Shown here: piece after piece, positions 47,774 to 57,181 of the stretch
How positions within the stretch are numbered: the first letter of the stretch is position 1
Layout of the letters: the number at the start of each line of letters is the position of its first letter
Origin: DASUAO01 sp035763745
Lineage (GTDB): Bacteria; Actinomycetota; Acidimicrobiia; IMCC26256; PALSA-555
Direction: 5' to 3'
Length of the DNA stretch: 64,000 nucleotides
NCBI GenBank assembly: GCA_035763745.1
Contig: DASUAO010000021.1
Span: forward strand, 1-64,000
The notes under the pieces: model-generated
Databases searched by the model: none
What the model saw: the letters and a program-made list of their open reading frames with translations, nothing else
Told to the model about the DNA's origin: nothing
Program-made: the position numbers and the translations under genes

Positions 47774-49338
47774 ACCGGGGCCTCGAGCTGGAGCCGGGGC
47801 GATCGTGCGGGAGGTCGGTGGGCCCGGAGGTCGGCGAGCAGGTCGGCGCGCATCGATGCTGCTCCCGGATCGTCCCAACGGTTGCGCTGCTGGAGCGGGT
47901 CGTCGGCGAGGTCGTAGAGCTCGCCCTCCGAGCCGTCGTGCACCGCGCCGGGTCCGTAGGCGGTGCACACCCAGCCGTCCCGCGTGATGGTGCGCGCGTG
48001 CACGCCCACCCCGAACAGCTCGCTGTCCCACTGGGTGAGGACGCGCTCGAACCCACGCCCGTCGGCGTCGGCGTCGTCGACGGGGAGCGCGGCGCCCTGC
48101 ATCCAGTCGGTCGCGTCGAGGCCCGCGACCGCACAGAAGGTGGGGGCGAGGTCGACGAGGCCGACCGGTCGATGCACGACTGCCGGTGCGACCGCGGCCG
48201 AGGGCGCCGGCCGCCACACGAGTGGGAGTCGCATCAAGGCGTCGACGTGGTACGGGCCCTTGAAGAGCAGGCCGTGGTCGCCCTGGAGCTCACCGTGGTC
48301 GGTCGTGAAGATGATGTCGACGTCGTCGGTCCATCCTCGTCGCTCGATCGCCGCGAGGACCCGTCCGAGCGCCTCGTCGATCAGCTCGCACTCGACCGCG
48401 TTGCGCGCGTTGATCTCACGCACCTGGTCGTCGGTGAGGGTCGCGGGGACCCAGTCGCGGGGGGCCTCGTAGTTGGAGACGAGCTCGCCGTCGTACCAGA
48501 GCCGCCAGTGACGCGGCTTGTCGTCGAGGTTGCGCTCGCGTTCGGCGCGATCGGTGGGGTACCCGGCCGGGAGCGGCACCTCGCGCCAGTCGATGCGGGA
48601 CATCTCCGAGGCGGGCGGGTCCCACGGGTGGTGGGGGTCGGGGAAGCTCATCCAGGCGAACCAGTCGTCGTCCGCGCCGAGCGAGTCGAGCCAGGTGATC
48701 GTGCGGTCGGCGACCCAGTCGGTGTGGTACCAGTCGCGCGGGATCTGGTTGTGGTGGGCCTGGGGCGCGTCGGTGTCGCCGCCGCCTGCGGCGTTCACGT
48801 TCACCGACGCGTCGAGCGTCGCGTAGTACATACCCACTGCTTCGGGGTGGTGCTCGCGGAGCCAGCGGGCGTAGTGGTGCATGCCGGCCGCGCCGTGGGT
48901 GGCGAACTCGAGGTGCTCGAACCCGCGGTGCGGACCCGTCGACCCGTCGACCCACGGCTGTTCCGTGGTCGGGATCCCTTCGATCGCGAGGATGTTCTCG
49001 GTGAACCGGCCGAACGGGTCGAGGTACGGCTCGAAGTGGGCCTTGCCGATCAGCGCGGTGCGGTAGCCGGCGCGCTGGAGCACGGCAGCGACCGACGGGG
49101 CGTCGACCGGGAGCGGCACGCCGTTCATCCACACCCCATGCGTCGCGGGGTGCTGGCCGGTGAGCATCGTGGAGCGCGACGGCATGCACACCACCGACTG
49201 CGGCACGGCTCGCTCGTAGCGGATCCCCTGGGCGGCGAGCCCGTCGACCACGGGCGTGCGCGCCAGCGTCCCGCCGTTGCACCCGAGGGTGTCGTAGCGC
49301 TGTTGGTCGGTGGTGACGAAGAGGATCTTGCGGCCCAT
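47770..49338 (-). CDS. Sulfatase (type I, formylglycine-dependent)
   Basis: 522 residues from ATG 49338. ILFVTTDQQRYDTLGCNGG (metal Asp pair), VVCMPSRSTMLTGQHPATHG with the C-x-P-S-R formylglycine motif, and IIFTTDHGELQGDHGLLFKG are hallmarks of alkaline-phosphatase-superfamily sulfatases. The active-site cysteine would need the formylglycine-generating enzyme, which is not in this window. There is no export signal, so it is probably cytoplasmic, acting on an imported or intracellular sulfate ester. Its start overlaps the SRPBCC gene stop. Confidence 0.9.
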   Translation of the reverse strand: MGRKILFVTTDQQRYDTLGCNGGTLARTPVVDGLAAQGIRYERAVPQSVVCMPSRSTMLTGQHPATHGVWMNGVPLPVDAPSVAAVLQRAGYRTALIGKAHFEPYLDPFGRFTENILAIEGIPTTEQPWVDGSTGPHRGFEHLEFATHGAAGMHHYARWLREHHPEAVGMYYATLDASVNVNAAGGGDTDAPQAHHNQIPRDWYHTDWVADRTITWLDSLGADDDWFAWMSFPDPHHPWDPPASEMSRIDWREVPLPAGYPTDRAERERNLDDKPRHWRLWYDGELVSNYEAPRDWVPATLTDDQVREINARNAVECELIDEALGRVLAAIERRGWTDDVDIIFTTDHGELQGDHGLLFKGPYHVDALMRLPLVWRPAPSAAVAPAVVHRPVGLVDLAPTFCAVAGLDATDWMQGAALPVDDADADGRGFERVLTQWDSELFGVGVHARTITRDGWVCTAYGPGAVHDGSEGELYDLADDPLQQRNRWDDPGAASMRADLLADLRAHRPPARSPRLQLEAPV

Positions 49339-49751
49339 CAGGCGACCTGCGCCGACGCGTCGGGTCCGGTCTCGAGCAGGCGGCGCAGCTCGGCGAGTGC
49401 GCCTCCGGTGGCACCCCCGATGATCAGGGCCATCGCGTCGGGCTCGGCGTCGGTCGAATACGACACGAGGCTCGAGCCGTCGCCCAGGTCGAACACGTCG
49501 ATGACCCCGAGGTGCTGCCGCACGATCACGGACGTGATGCGGTAGCGGAACCGGCGCAGGATCGGGTCGATCGTGAGGATCTCCTCCGGCATCTCGATGC
49601 CGGTTGCCGTCGTGATCGTCCGCGTCGAGCCGTCGACGGTCGAGGCGACCATCCCGGGGAACCACTCGTGGAGGCGCGCCGGATCGCCGACCAGCGCCCA
49701 GACGTCGTCGGCCGATCGCTGGATCCGGGTCTCTCGCCGAACGGTCGCCAT
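49338..49751 (-). CDS. SRPBCC (START/Bet v1-like) ligand-binding protein
   Basis: 137 residues. RRETRIQRSADDVWALVGDP then ARLHEWFPGMVASTVDGSTR and TGIEMPEEILTIDPILRRFR form the standard polyketide_cyc2/SRPBCC pattern, with C-terminal helix IIGGATGGALAELRRLLETG. It binds a hydrophobic ligand, possibly the operon's substrate. Its TGA overlaps the sulfatase ATG and its ATG overlaps the previous gene's stop, so the genes are translationally coupled. Confidence 0.85.
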   Translation of the reverse strand: MATVRRETRIQRSADDVWALVGDPARLHEWFPGMVASTVDGSTRTITTATGIEMPEEILTIDPILRRFRYRITSVIVRQHLGVIDVFDLGDGSSLVSYSTDAEPDAMALIIGGATGGALAELRRLLETGPDASAQVA

Positions 49752-49915
49752 CAGGCCCCGCCGGCGCCCTTGCAACGGGTGTGCACGTGGGTCATCGTGC
49801 CGGTCGCGGCCGAGAACACGAGCGAGCCGGGATCGGCGGCGGTGACGGGCTCGTCGCACACCGAGCACTGCCCGATCGGCGGCTCACCACTCTTCTGCGA
49901 CTGTTCCTGGGCCAT
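49751..49915 (-). CDS. Small cysteine-rich protein, first gene of the sulfatase operon
   Basis: 54 residues: MAQEQSQKSGEPPIGQCSVC, then DEPVTAADPGSLVFSAATGT MTHVHTRCKGAGGA-type tail. Cys-x2-Cys near residue 17 and His-x3-Cys near residue 47 would coordinate one zinc ion. Such proteins often appear in actinobacterial operons without assigned function. ATG at 49915; no conventional family was recognised. It is divergent from the DUF2855 gene, with 79 bp between them that must hold both promoters. Confidence 0.65.
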   Translation of the reverse strand: MAQEQSQKSGEPPIGQCSVCDEPVTAADPGSLVFSAATGTMTHVHTRCKGAGGA

Positions 49916-49994
49916 GCCGACTCCGCGCTCGGGTCTACGAGTGTCGCGCAGTCGCACCCTTCGGTACCGTTCGCCGACGACGAAGGGGATGCTG

Positions 49995-51053
49995 ATGGAG
50001 CTGCTGGTGAAGCGGGAGGATCTCCGGACCGCACGGTTCGTGGACGAGGCCGCCCCCGAGCCGGGTCCAGGGGAGGCGAGGCTCGTCGTCGAGCGGTTCG
50101 CCCTCACCGCCAACAACATCACCTACGCCGTGTTCGGCGACCTGATGGGGTACTGGCAGTTCTTCCCGACCGAGTCCGGGTGGGGGCGGATCCCCGTATG
50201 GGGCTTCGCGACCGTCGACGTGTCGACCGTCGACGCGCTGCCCGCCGGTGAACGGGTCTACGGGTACTTCCCGATGGCGAGCCACCTCGTCGTGACGCCC
50301 GACCGGATCGGTCCGAGCGGGTTCGTCGACGCGGCACCGCACCGCGCGGGTCTGCCGTCCGTGTACAACCACTACGCGCGGGTCGGTCGCGAGGCGACGC
50401 CGGACGACGACGCGTTCGAGGCCCTCTTCCGTCCGCTCTTCACCACGTCCTTCCTGATCGACGACTGGCTCGATGAGCAATCGTTCTTCGGGGCGACCCA
50501 GGTCGTGATCGGGAGTGCGTCGAGCAAGACCGCGCTCGGGCTCGCGCAGGTCCTGTCCGACCGGCGCGACTGCCGGGTCGTCGGGCTCACGTCGCGACCG
50601 AACGCCGCATTCGTGGAACGCGTCGGGTACTACGACGCGGTCGTGCCGTACGGTGGGCTCGCCGGAGACCCGAGCGATGTCCCGACCGTCTTCGTCGACA
50701 TGGCCGGTGACGCCGCCGTGCTGGCCGAGGTCCACGAGCACTTCGCTGATCGCCTGGCCCACAGCTGTCGGGTGGGGGCGACGCACTGGGAGGAGGTCGC
50801 GTTGGATGCGACCGTCCCGGGACCGGAGCCGGTGATGTTCTTCGCGCCCGATCGCGTCGAGCAGCGACGCAAGGACTGGGGTCCCGGAGGTCTCGAGGAT
50901 CGAGCCGGCGCGGCGCTCGCCGCGTTCGTCGACAGCGCGCGCGGTTGGATGGAGATCGTCGAGCACCGCGGAGCCGACGCCGTGGGCGACGCCTACCTCG
51001 ATGTGCTCGAGGGTCGGGCCCGCCCCGATCAGGGGATCATCTGCACGCTGTGA
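49995..51053 (+). CDS. DUF2855 family protein
   Basis: 352 residues from ATG 49995, with AAGGGG 6 bp upstream; the ATG at 49989 is too close to that site. FALTANNITYAVFGDLMGYW then FFPTESGWGRIPVWGFATVD, PAGERVYGYFPMASHLVVTP and VIGSASSKTALGLAQVLSDR are the standard blocks of DUF2855, a distant relative of zinc-independent MDR dehydrogenases. The GSASSKT motif is a nucleotide-binding turn. Reaction unknown; family members occur in lipid and polyketide contexts. Confidence 0.85.
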   Translation: MELLVKREDLRTARFVDEAAPEPGPGEARLVVERFALTANNITYAVFGDLMGYWQFFPTESGWGRIPVWGFATVDVSTVDALPAGERVYGYFPMASHLVVTPDRIGPSGFVDAAPHRAGLPSVYNHYARVGREATPDDDAFEALFRPLFTTSFLIDDWLDEQSFFGATQVVIGSASSKTALGLAQVLSDRRDCRVVGLTSRPNAAFVERVGYYDAVVPYGGLAGDPSDVPTVFVDMAGDAAVLAEVHEHFADRLAHSCRVGATHWEEVALDATVPGPEPVMFFAPDRVEQRRKDWGPGGLEDRAGAALAAFVDSARGWMEIVEHRGADAVGDAYLDVLEGRARPDQGIICTL

Positions 51054-51089
51054 CCCGGTCCCGGTGACCTCGTCTGGCATCATCACGAG

Positions 51090-52604
51090 GTGACGGACGC
51101 GCCATGGCAGGGGGATGCCTGTTCGCTCGTCGACGCGTTCCGGGCCGGGCAACGATCACCGGTCGAAGAGCTCGACGCATCCCTCGCCGCGATCGAGGCG
51201 AGTGACCTCAACGCCTTCTCCTTCCTCGATCCCGATCGCGCGCGGGATGCGGCCGCGCGGGCCGATGTCTCGGCACCGTTCGGCGGCGTCCCGACCGGCA
51301 TCAAGGAGCTGGACCGCGTCGCGGGTTGGCCCGACACCGAGGCGTCGCTCGTGTTCGAGGGCCGGGTCGCGCAGCACACGAGCGTGTTCGTGGGGCGCTT
51401 GATCGACGAGGGCGGCATCGTTCCCGTCGGCATGACGACCGCGAGCGAGTTCGGCGGGCTGAACGTCAGCGTGAGCCGGCTGAACGGGGTGACGCACAAC
51501 CCGTGGCGGCGCGGGCGGACGTGCGGAGGATCCTCGGGCGGGTCGGCCGCCGCGGTCGCCGGGGGGTTGGTCAGCCTCGCGACCGGCGGTGACGGGGGCG
51601 GCTCGATCCGCATCCCCGCCGCCTACACCGGCCTCGTGGGGATGAAGGGGACGTTCGGTCGGATCCCGCGCAGCCCCCATGCCTACATGCGTCCCAACAC
51701 CGTCGTGCTCGGCAACGTCGCGCGCTCGGTGCGCGACGCGGCACGCCTCTACGACGTGTGCTCCGGCTACGACGTCGCCGACCCCACGAGCCTGCCGAAG
51801 CATCCCGGGTTCGAGGCTGGACTGGGCACCCACGACCTCGCGGGCAAGAAGGTCGCGTTCGTCCCGGAGCTCGGTGGCGTCCCGCTCGATCCCGGCGTCG
51901 AGGAACAGCTGCGTGAGGAGCTCGACGCGCTGCTCGCGGCGACCGGGATGGTCGAGGTGGACCTGGAGCTCCGGACGCCGAACATGGCTGCGCAGTGGAT
52001 GATGGGCAACATGGCGACGTCGCTCGCCGACCTGGGCGATCGGTGGCCGGCGTGCGCGGCTGAGATGACGCCCGACATCGCACTTGGCCTCTTCATGGCC
52101 CAGTCGCTCTACAACCTGCGCACCGCGGCCGAAGCCGAGCGCCTCCGCGTCGAGATGAACGAGGCGATGGCCGCGGCGTTCGAAGCGGTCGACTTCGTGG
52201 TGGCCTCGACCAACCCCGGTCCGGCCTTCGCGGCTGATGCCGAGCAGAGTTCGCGCGAGGAGAGCTTCATCGACTGGGCGAAGTCGAGCCCGGTCGCGTT
52301 CGGCGCGTTCCGCGCGTTCCTCTTCGGCACCCGGCTCACGAGTGTCGTGGGTCCGAAGATCCCGACGTCGCTCATCGGGTTCGCCGCGCGCCGCTTCCCC
52401 GAGCTCGTGAACATGGGCGGGCTCACCATCGTCTCCAACGTCGTCGGCAACCCGGCCATCTCGATCCCCGCCGGCACGGTCGACGGGCTCCCAGTGGGCA
52501 TGCAGGTGCTCACCCGACACCACGCCGACGAGCTGCTGTTCGACGTCGCGCTCGCGGTCGAGCGCGCCCGCCCCTGGCCGATGGTCGCTCCGAGCGATCC
52601 GTGA
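51090..52604 (+). CDS. Amidase (amidase signature family)
   Basis: 504 residues, GTG start. GVPTGIKELDRVAG holds the catalytic Lys (usually IKD..). GRTCGGSSGGSAAAVAGGLV then SLATGGDGGGSIRIPAAYTG is the amidase signature with both serines of the Ser-cisSer-Lys triad, and GLVGMKGTFGRIPRSP follows. Hydrolyses a C-N bond, typically of an amide or acyl-amino compound. The Glu of IKE in place of Asp is a minor variation. It is convergent with the LCP gene. Confidence 0.9.
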   Translation: MTDAPWQGDACSLVDAFRAGQRSPVEELDASLAAIEASDLNAFSFLDPDRARDAAARADVSAPFGGVPTGIKELDRVAGWPDTEASLVFEGRVAQHTSVFVGRLIDEGGIVPVGMTTASEFGGLNVSVSRLNGVTHNPWRRGRTCGGSSGGSAAAVAGGLVSLATGGDGGGSIRIPAAYTGLVGMKGTFGRIPRSPHAYMRPNTVVLGNVARSVRDAARLYDVCSGYDVADPTSLPKHPGFEAGLGTHDLAGKKVAFVPELGGVPLDPGVEEQLREELDALLAATGMVEVDLELRTPNMAAQWMMGNMATSLADLGDRWPACAAEMTPDIALGLFMAQSLYNLRTAAEAERLRVEMNEAMAAAFEAVDFVVASTNPGPAFAADAEQSSREESFIDWAKSSPVAFGAFRAFLFGTRLTSVVGPKIPTSLIGFAARRFPELVNMGGLTIVSNVVGNPAISIPAGTVDGLPVGMQVLTRHHADELLFDVALAVERARPWPMVAPSDP

Positions 52605-52649
52605 GCGTGACGTCGTCGGGCCGTTCCTCGTCCTGATCGTCCCGCTCGC

Positions 52650-54053
52650 TCAGCACTCGCCCGGGATCGGGGCGAGGGACGCGGGCTGGGGGATCCCGAC
52701 CTCGGGCGCACTCGCCGTCGGGGCGGCGCCGGTCGGCGGCGTGATCCGCTCGAAGGTCGTGCCGAGGCGCAACTGCACGTCGGCACCGCCGATCGAGTCA
52801 TCCTCGATGAGCTCGACCGGCCCGATCACGAACGACGCGACGAGCGCGGCCTCGCCGTCGGCGCCGCCCCGGTACCGGACCTCAGTGATCTCGAGTGAGT
52901 CGGTCGTGTTGCCGACCCCGCGGTCGACGAACCCGTGGTCGACGAGATCGGCGAGTGCCTCCCCGGCCAGGCCGCTGACGTTCGTGGCGTTGAGCACGCG
53001 CACCCGGGTCGTTGCGGGCGTGGCGGTGTCCACATCCGACGATGGCGCGACCGTCTCGAAGTCGCGCAGTCGCTCGAGCAACCCCTCCGCCTCGTCGGTG
53101 GGCACGAGGACCGACTGTCCGCTCCGCGAGGCGGGCTCCGTCGGCACGGCCTGGCTCTCGAGGCCGCCGTCCCCACCGTCACCCGCGAAGGCCGCCGCCA
53201 GGCGGAACGCGTCGATCCGGCCGAAGTCGCGGTCGAGCGTGAGCTTGCCGACCGCCTGGTCGATGATGTCGTTCGCGGCGAACGGGTTCGTGAACGCCCG
53301 GTCCATCGCCCGCTGGCCCAGGACACGGAGGAACGCTTGCTGGCGGCCGATGCGTCCCAGGTCCGGGATCGCGTCGGCGTTCTCCCACCTCCCGGTCCCG
53401 GTGTCCAGCAGCTCGAGGTGCCGGGAGCGCACGAACGACAGCGCGGCGGCCCCGTCGAGCTCGGCGCATCCGTAGTACGGGACGTTGAGGCCGGACAGTT
53501 CGTCGCGGGCCGGAGTCGGGAAGAAGACGGGGACCGTGCCCACGGCGTCGACGAGCTCACGGAAGGTCGCGAAGTTCACCTCGACGTAGTGGTGGATCGG
53601 GACGCCGAAGTTGGCGTCGAGCGTGTCCACGACCGATTGCGGCCCGTTGTTGAAGGCCGCGTTGAGCTTCGATTCGCCGGTCCCGGGGATGTCGACCCAG
53701 AGGTCGCGCGGGAAGGACACGAGGAGCGAGCGGGGCGAGTCGGGATCGAAGTGCAGCACCATGATCGTGTCGGAGCGCTGCCCACCTGCGTCGCCCTCGT
53801 CGCCGAACGCCTCCGCGTCGGCAGCGTCGGAGACGAACGAACGCGTGTCTGATCCGATCAGCAGGTAATTGCCACCTCCGCCCGACGGGGCATCGGCGAG
53901 GAGCAGGTCGACCTGTTCCGCGGCGCCCAGCTTGATCCCGACGACGACCATCACGAGCGCGAACGTCGCCACCACGATCGCCATGACGACGCCGAGCGCG
54001 ATGAGCACGCGGTCTCGCAACGCGCCCATCAGGCGACCTGGTCTCACCGACAC
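52650..54053 (-). CDS. LytR-CpsA-Psr (LCP) family protein with LytR_C domain
   Basis: 467 residues. An N-terminal membrane helix (VLIALGVVMAIVVATFALVM) precedes an extracellular LCP domain: YLLIGSDTRS, RSDTIMVLHFDPDSPRSLLV, SFPRDLWVDIPGTGESKLNA, AFNNGPQSVVDTLDANFG, then LSFVRSRHLE. The conserved Arg/Asp set for pyrophosphate-lipid binding is present. A C-terminal LytR_C domain (RVRVLNATNVSGLAGEALAD) follows. LCP enzymes attach glycopolymers such as arabinogalactan or teichoic acid to peptidoglycan. Confidence 0.9.
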   Translation of the reverse strand: MSVRPGRLMGALRDRVLIALGVVMAIVVATFALVMVVVGIKLGAAEQVDLLLADAPSGGGGNYLLIGSDTRSFVSDAADAEAFGDEGDAGGQRSDTIMVLHFDPDSPRSLLVSFPRDLWVDIPGTGESKLNAAFNNGPQSVVDTLDANFGVPIHHYVEVNFATFRELVDAVGTVPVFFPTPARDELSGLNVPYYGCAELDGAAALSFVRSRHLELLDTGTGRWENADAIPDLGRIGRQQAFLRVLGQRAMDRAFTNPFAANDIIDQAVGKLTLDRDFGRIDAFRLAAAFAGDGGDGGLESQAVPTEPASRSGQSVLVPTDEAEGLLERLRDFETVAPSSDVDTATPATTRVRVLNATNVSGLAGEALADLVDHGFVDRGVGNTTDSLEITEVRYRGGADGEAALVASFVIGPVELIEDDSIGGADVQLRLGTTFERITPPTGAAPTASAPEVGIPQPASLAPIPGEC

Positions 54054-54120
54054 GACGGTACCGGCCGACCCTGCGCGATTCGGTGCAGGTCGCGCGCCGT
54101 CGGTGCGTCTTCCGCCGAGC

Positions 54121-55443
54121 TCAGTCGGCGAGGAGATCGAGGACGAGCGCGGCCGTCCACGAGAAGTCGGCGGCGCCGATCCCCTCGCCGGTCAGCGGCG
54201 AGAAGTACTCGAAGCAGCCGGCCCGGTGGACCATGTCGAGGGTCCGCTCGCGCAGCTCGTCGGCGATGTCCCCAGCACCCGACGCACGGAGCCCCTGCAC
54301 CACCAACCAGTTGGTGTTCACCCAGGTGGGTCCTTTCCAGTACCGGGAGGCGTCGAAGCGCCGCGCGTCCGTGGGGACGGAGGGGATCGGGAACTCCGGC
54401 CAGAAGCCCGACTCCCCGGCGAGCAGCGCGAGCAGTCGTACCCGTCGCTCGGGTGCGATCCCGGCCCAGAGCGGCAGGAAGGTGGCGACGGTCGGCAACG
54501 TGACGACCGTGTCGGCCACGACGTCACGCGAGCCGTACCGGCCCCGCGAGTCGTCCCAGAGCCCTTCGATCGCGGCGGCGGTGCTCGGGAGGCGCTCCCG
54601 GAGATCGGGATCGATGGTCTCGTCGAGGGTCTCGGCGATCGACTCGAGCGCGCGGTTCGCAACCGCGAGCAGGGAGTTGAACGCGAGGTCCTGGAGGAGC
54701 ACCGAGCGTCGAGGGGCGAGCCGCCCGAGATCGAAGGCGGCCCGCTTGGCGTGGTGCACGAGTGCGAGCATCCGCAGCCCGTCGTCGTCGCTCGAACGCT
54801 CCGCCGCCGGGATGTACTTCGTGTCGCTGCGCAGGAAGCGCACCACTCGCGCGAGCCGGAGTCGGAGCACGACGCGGAGCCACGCGGGCCCGCGCCACCT
54901 CGCGAGCGTGCGCATCCAGGTCGGGGTCGTGTCGAGTCCGCACTCCCACGGGTGGATCAGCGTGACCAGACCGGTCCGGTCGGGATCCCGCTCCCGGTAG
55001 AGCCATGCGTGGTACTTCACCAACGCCGGGTACATGTCGGTGAGAAATGATCGTCGGGCCTCCCCGGTGAGGAAGCGCGCCACGTGCTCGACCGCGACGG
55101 ACGGAAGCGGCGGCTGGGTGATGCAGGACGTCGCAACGTCTCGCGGCGCGGCGGGGAACCGGCGCGACTGCCAGAGGTGCCGGCTGCCGAGGTCCCGGTG
55201 GCCGTCGGCGAAGACCATGTGCGGGATCATCCCGTTCGACCACTGGCCGCGGAGCAGCGCGCGCAGCTCGTCGGCAGCACGCGCGGGGTCCACACGTGCG
55301 AGTCCGATCGCGATGAAGCACGAGTCCCACAACCACTGGTGCGGGTACAGCTCCGACGACGGACACGTCCACGTGCCGCGCCGGTTCTCGTCGAGGACCC
55401 GTCGCGCGGTCTCGGCGAGCGCCGCGCGGTCGGCTCCGTCCAT
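54121..55443 (-). CDS. MGH1-like/GH63-type glycoside hydrolase
   Basis: 440 residues. YPHQWLWDSCFIAIGLARVD at ~33-52, RGQWSNGMIPHMVFADGHRD and IHPWECGLDTTPTWM (acid/base region), then YWKGPTWVNTNWLVVQGLRA and EYFSPLTGEGIGAADFSWTA, follow the (alpha/alpha)6 barrel of mannosylglycerate hydrolase MGH1 and GH63/GH37 relatives. The Asp of WLWDS and Glu of PWECG are the likely catalytic pair. Substrate may be mannosyl- or glucosylglycerate or trehalose-like. Confidence 0.85.
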   Translation of the reverse strand: MDGADRAALAETARRVLDENRRGTWTCPSSELYPHQWLWDSCFIAIGLARVDPARAADELRALLRGQWSNGMIPHMVFADGHRDLGSRHLWQSRRFPAAPRDVATSCITQPPLPSVAVEHVARFLTGEARRSFLTDMYPALVKYHAWLYRERDPDRTGLVTLIHPWECGLDTTPTWMRTLARWRGPAWLRVVLRLRLARVVRFLRSDTKYIPAAERSSDDDGLRMLALVHHAKRAAFDLGRLAPRRSVLLQDLAFNSLLAVANRALESIAETLDETIDPDLRERLPSTAAAIEGLWDDSRGRYGSRDVVADTVVTLPTVATFLPLWAGIAPERRVRLLALLAGESGFWPEFPIPSVPTDARRFDASRYWKGPTWVNTNWLVVQGLRASGAGDIADELRERTLDMVHRAGCFEYFSPLTGEGIGAADFSWTAALVLDLLAD

Positions 55444-55513
55444 CCGGGGAACCTACCGAACCGGCTCAGGAAGCCCTCGTGGTGCTCCGAATCGTCCGGT
55501 ACGATCGCATCCG

Positions 55514-55786
55514 ATGGTCTCGATCACCGAGGACGAGCTCGATCGGCTCGCCCGGACGGCCGACCCCGACGTCGTGCTCGGCGACGACGCCGTGAGCTTC
55601 TGGGACGTCGTCGACGATGCCGAAGCGCCCCAGCTGCTCCCCACGTGGTACATGCCCGCGCCGATGCGGGGCCGACGCGTCCTGCGGGGCTGGCGACGCC
55701 GGATCATCCTCACGCTGGTGATCACGTTCGTCGTCATCAACGCGTACGGGCTCTGCAGCACCTACGGCGTCGTCCGTTTCGGCTGA
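55514..55786 (+). CDS. Small single-pass membrane protein
   Basis: 90 residues. The N-terminal soluble part VSITEDELDRLARTADPDVV then LGDDAVSFWDVVDDAEAPQL and PTWYMPAPMRGRRVLRGWRR leads to a C-terminal membrane segment IILTLVITFVVINAYGLCST. The proline/tryptophan-rich WYMPAPM is characteristic of short actinobacterial proteins of unknown role. ATG at 55514; the gap to the divergent glycosidase is 70 bp. Confidence 0.65.
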   Translation: MVSITEDELDRLARTADPDVVLGDDAVSFWDVVDDAEAPQLLPTWYMPAPMRGRRVLRGWRRRIILTLVITFVVINAYGLCSTYGVVRFG

Positions 55787-55822
55787 CCGATCGGCTGGGC
55801 CGATCGTCCGTCGGGTCGGCGT

Positions 55823-57067
55823 TCAGACCGAGGGCACGACCGAGTCCAGCTCGATGCCGTAGAGGGCCCCGGTGCTCGCGCCCGTGATCTGCACCTGCTG
55901 GTCGTCGGAGAGCGGCGCGATGGCCTCGTCGAGCTCGCGGGTCGTCCCCGGGTACTTGGCGTCGGGGTGCGGGTAGTCCGACGCCCAGACGATCCGGTCG
56001 GCGCCCACGAGTGGAGAGTCCGCCGTGAACGCGAGGGTCGACTCGTCGGGGTCGAAGCTGATCCAGCAGTTGCGCCGGAAGTAGGCCGACGGTTCCTCGT
56101 CGATCCACGGGACGTCGAACCCGAACTCGTGGAAGTGGTGGTCGAGCCGCTCGAGCCACGGGACGATCCAGCCGCCGTTCGCCTCGAGGAACACCGCGCG
56201 GAGGTCGGGGAACCGCCGGAACACGCCGCCACCCGTGAGGAACGCGACGGTGGTCATCATGTCGACGGGGTTGGCGATGCCCTGCGCGAAGAAATGGTTG
56301 TCGTAGCCCATCTCGGCGCCGGGAAGCGGCGGCTGCAACGTCATCTCGCCTCGCCCCCACGGGGTGTCGAGGCCGAGCGCGTCGATCCGGAGCCCGGCGC
56401 AGGCACCGGGGACGTTCCCCATGAGGAGTGGGTGGAACCCGATCGCGAGGTCGGCGTCGCAGGCTGCCTTCCAGATCGGGTCGTAGGCCGGGTCCGAGAG
56501 CGGCAGCCAGTCGATCGTCGGGTTGGGACGGAGGAACGCGGCGACCAGGTGCGGTGACGCGCCGGCGCGCCGGATCTCGTCGGCCGCGAGATCGACGTCC
56601 CATTGCGGGATCACCGCCGCGCCGTAGAGCCGGCCGTCCGACTCCGCGCAGTGATCGGCGAGCCAGTCGTTGTACGCACGGGCGGTGACCAGCGCGAGGT
56701 CGGTGTCGGGGTACCCGGCGATCCCGAGCAGCATCGTGGGATAGAGGACGGAGAGGTCGATGCCGTCCTCGTCCATCGCCGCGAGCCGCTCCTTGGTGTC
56801 GTACGCGCCGCCCGGGACGTCTGAGTAGCGCATCTCGCCGGCCCAGGCCTGCTGCTTCTGCTCCTCGGTGAAGCCCGCCACTGCGGACGCCGCGTAGACG
56901 TTCGCCGGCTGTCGGTGGTCGCCCATCACGACCCACTCGTCGCCGTCGGCGTCGGTCTCGACGTGCCAGACCCGGTCCCGGTACTTCGCCGGGGCGTAGT
57001 CCCTGATCCCGGTGGGGTGCTCCACGAGGTGACCGTCGGCGTCGATGTAGGTCGGACGCTCGTCCAC
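55823..57067 (-). CDS. Amidohydrolase family protein (amidohydrolase 2)
   Basis: 414 residues, GTG start at 57067 with GAGGGGGAG upstream. YIDADGHLVEHP gives D-x-H, IGFHPLLMG the second His, NHFFAQGIANP and RIVWASDYPHPDAKYPG the final Asp/His set. This matches the same ACMSD-like amidohydrolase-2 group as the gene at 31401. It is divergent from the DUF1214-like gene (114 bp apart), which suggests a linked catabolic pathway. Confidence 0.85.
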   Translation of the reverse strand: MDERPTYIDADGHLVEHPTGIRDYAPAKYRDRVWHVETDADGDEWVVMGDHRQPANVYAASAVAGFTEEQKQQAWAGEMRYSDVPGGAYDTKERLAAMDEDGIDLSVLYPTMLLGIAGYPDTDLALVTARAYNDWLADHCAESDGRLYGAAVIPQWDVDLAADEIRRAGASPHLVAAFLRPNPTIDWLPLSDPAYDPIWKAACDADLAIGFHPLLMGNVPGACAGLRIDALGLDTPWGRGEMTLQPPLPGAEMGYDNHFFAQGIANPVDMMTTVAFLTGGGVFRRFPDLRAVFLEANGGWIVPWLERLDHHFHEFGFDVPWIDEEPSAYFRRNCWISFDPDESTLAFTADSPLVGADRIVWASDYPHPDAKYPGTTRELDEAIAPLSDDQQVQITGASTGALYGIELDSVVPSV

Positions 57068-57181
57068 AGGCTCCCCCTCACCGTCTGCGATGTCCGCGCA
57101 TCGTACGCACTGGCCCCGGCGCGCGCTCGGGCGACGAGGTGCCAAGATCGGCGTTCCCGAGACGCTCGAAGGAGCAGTTCG

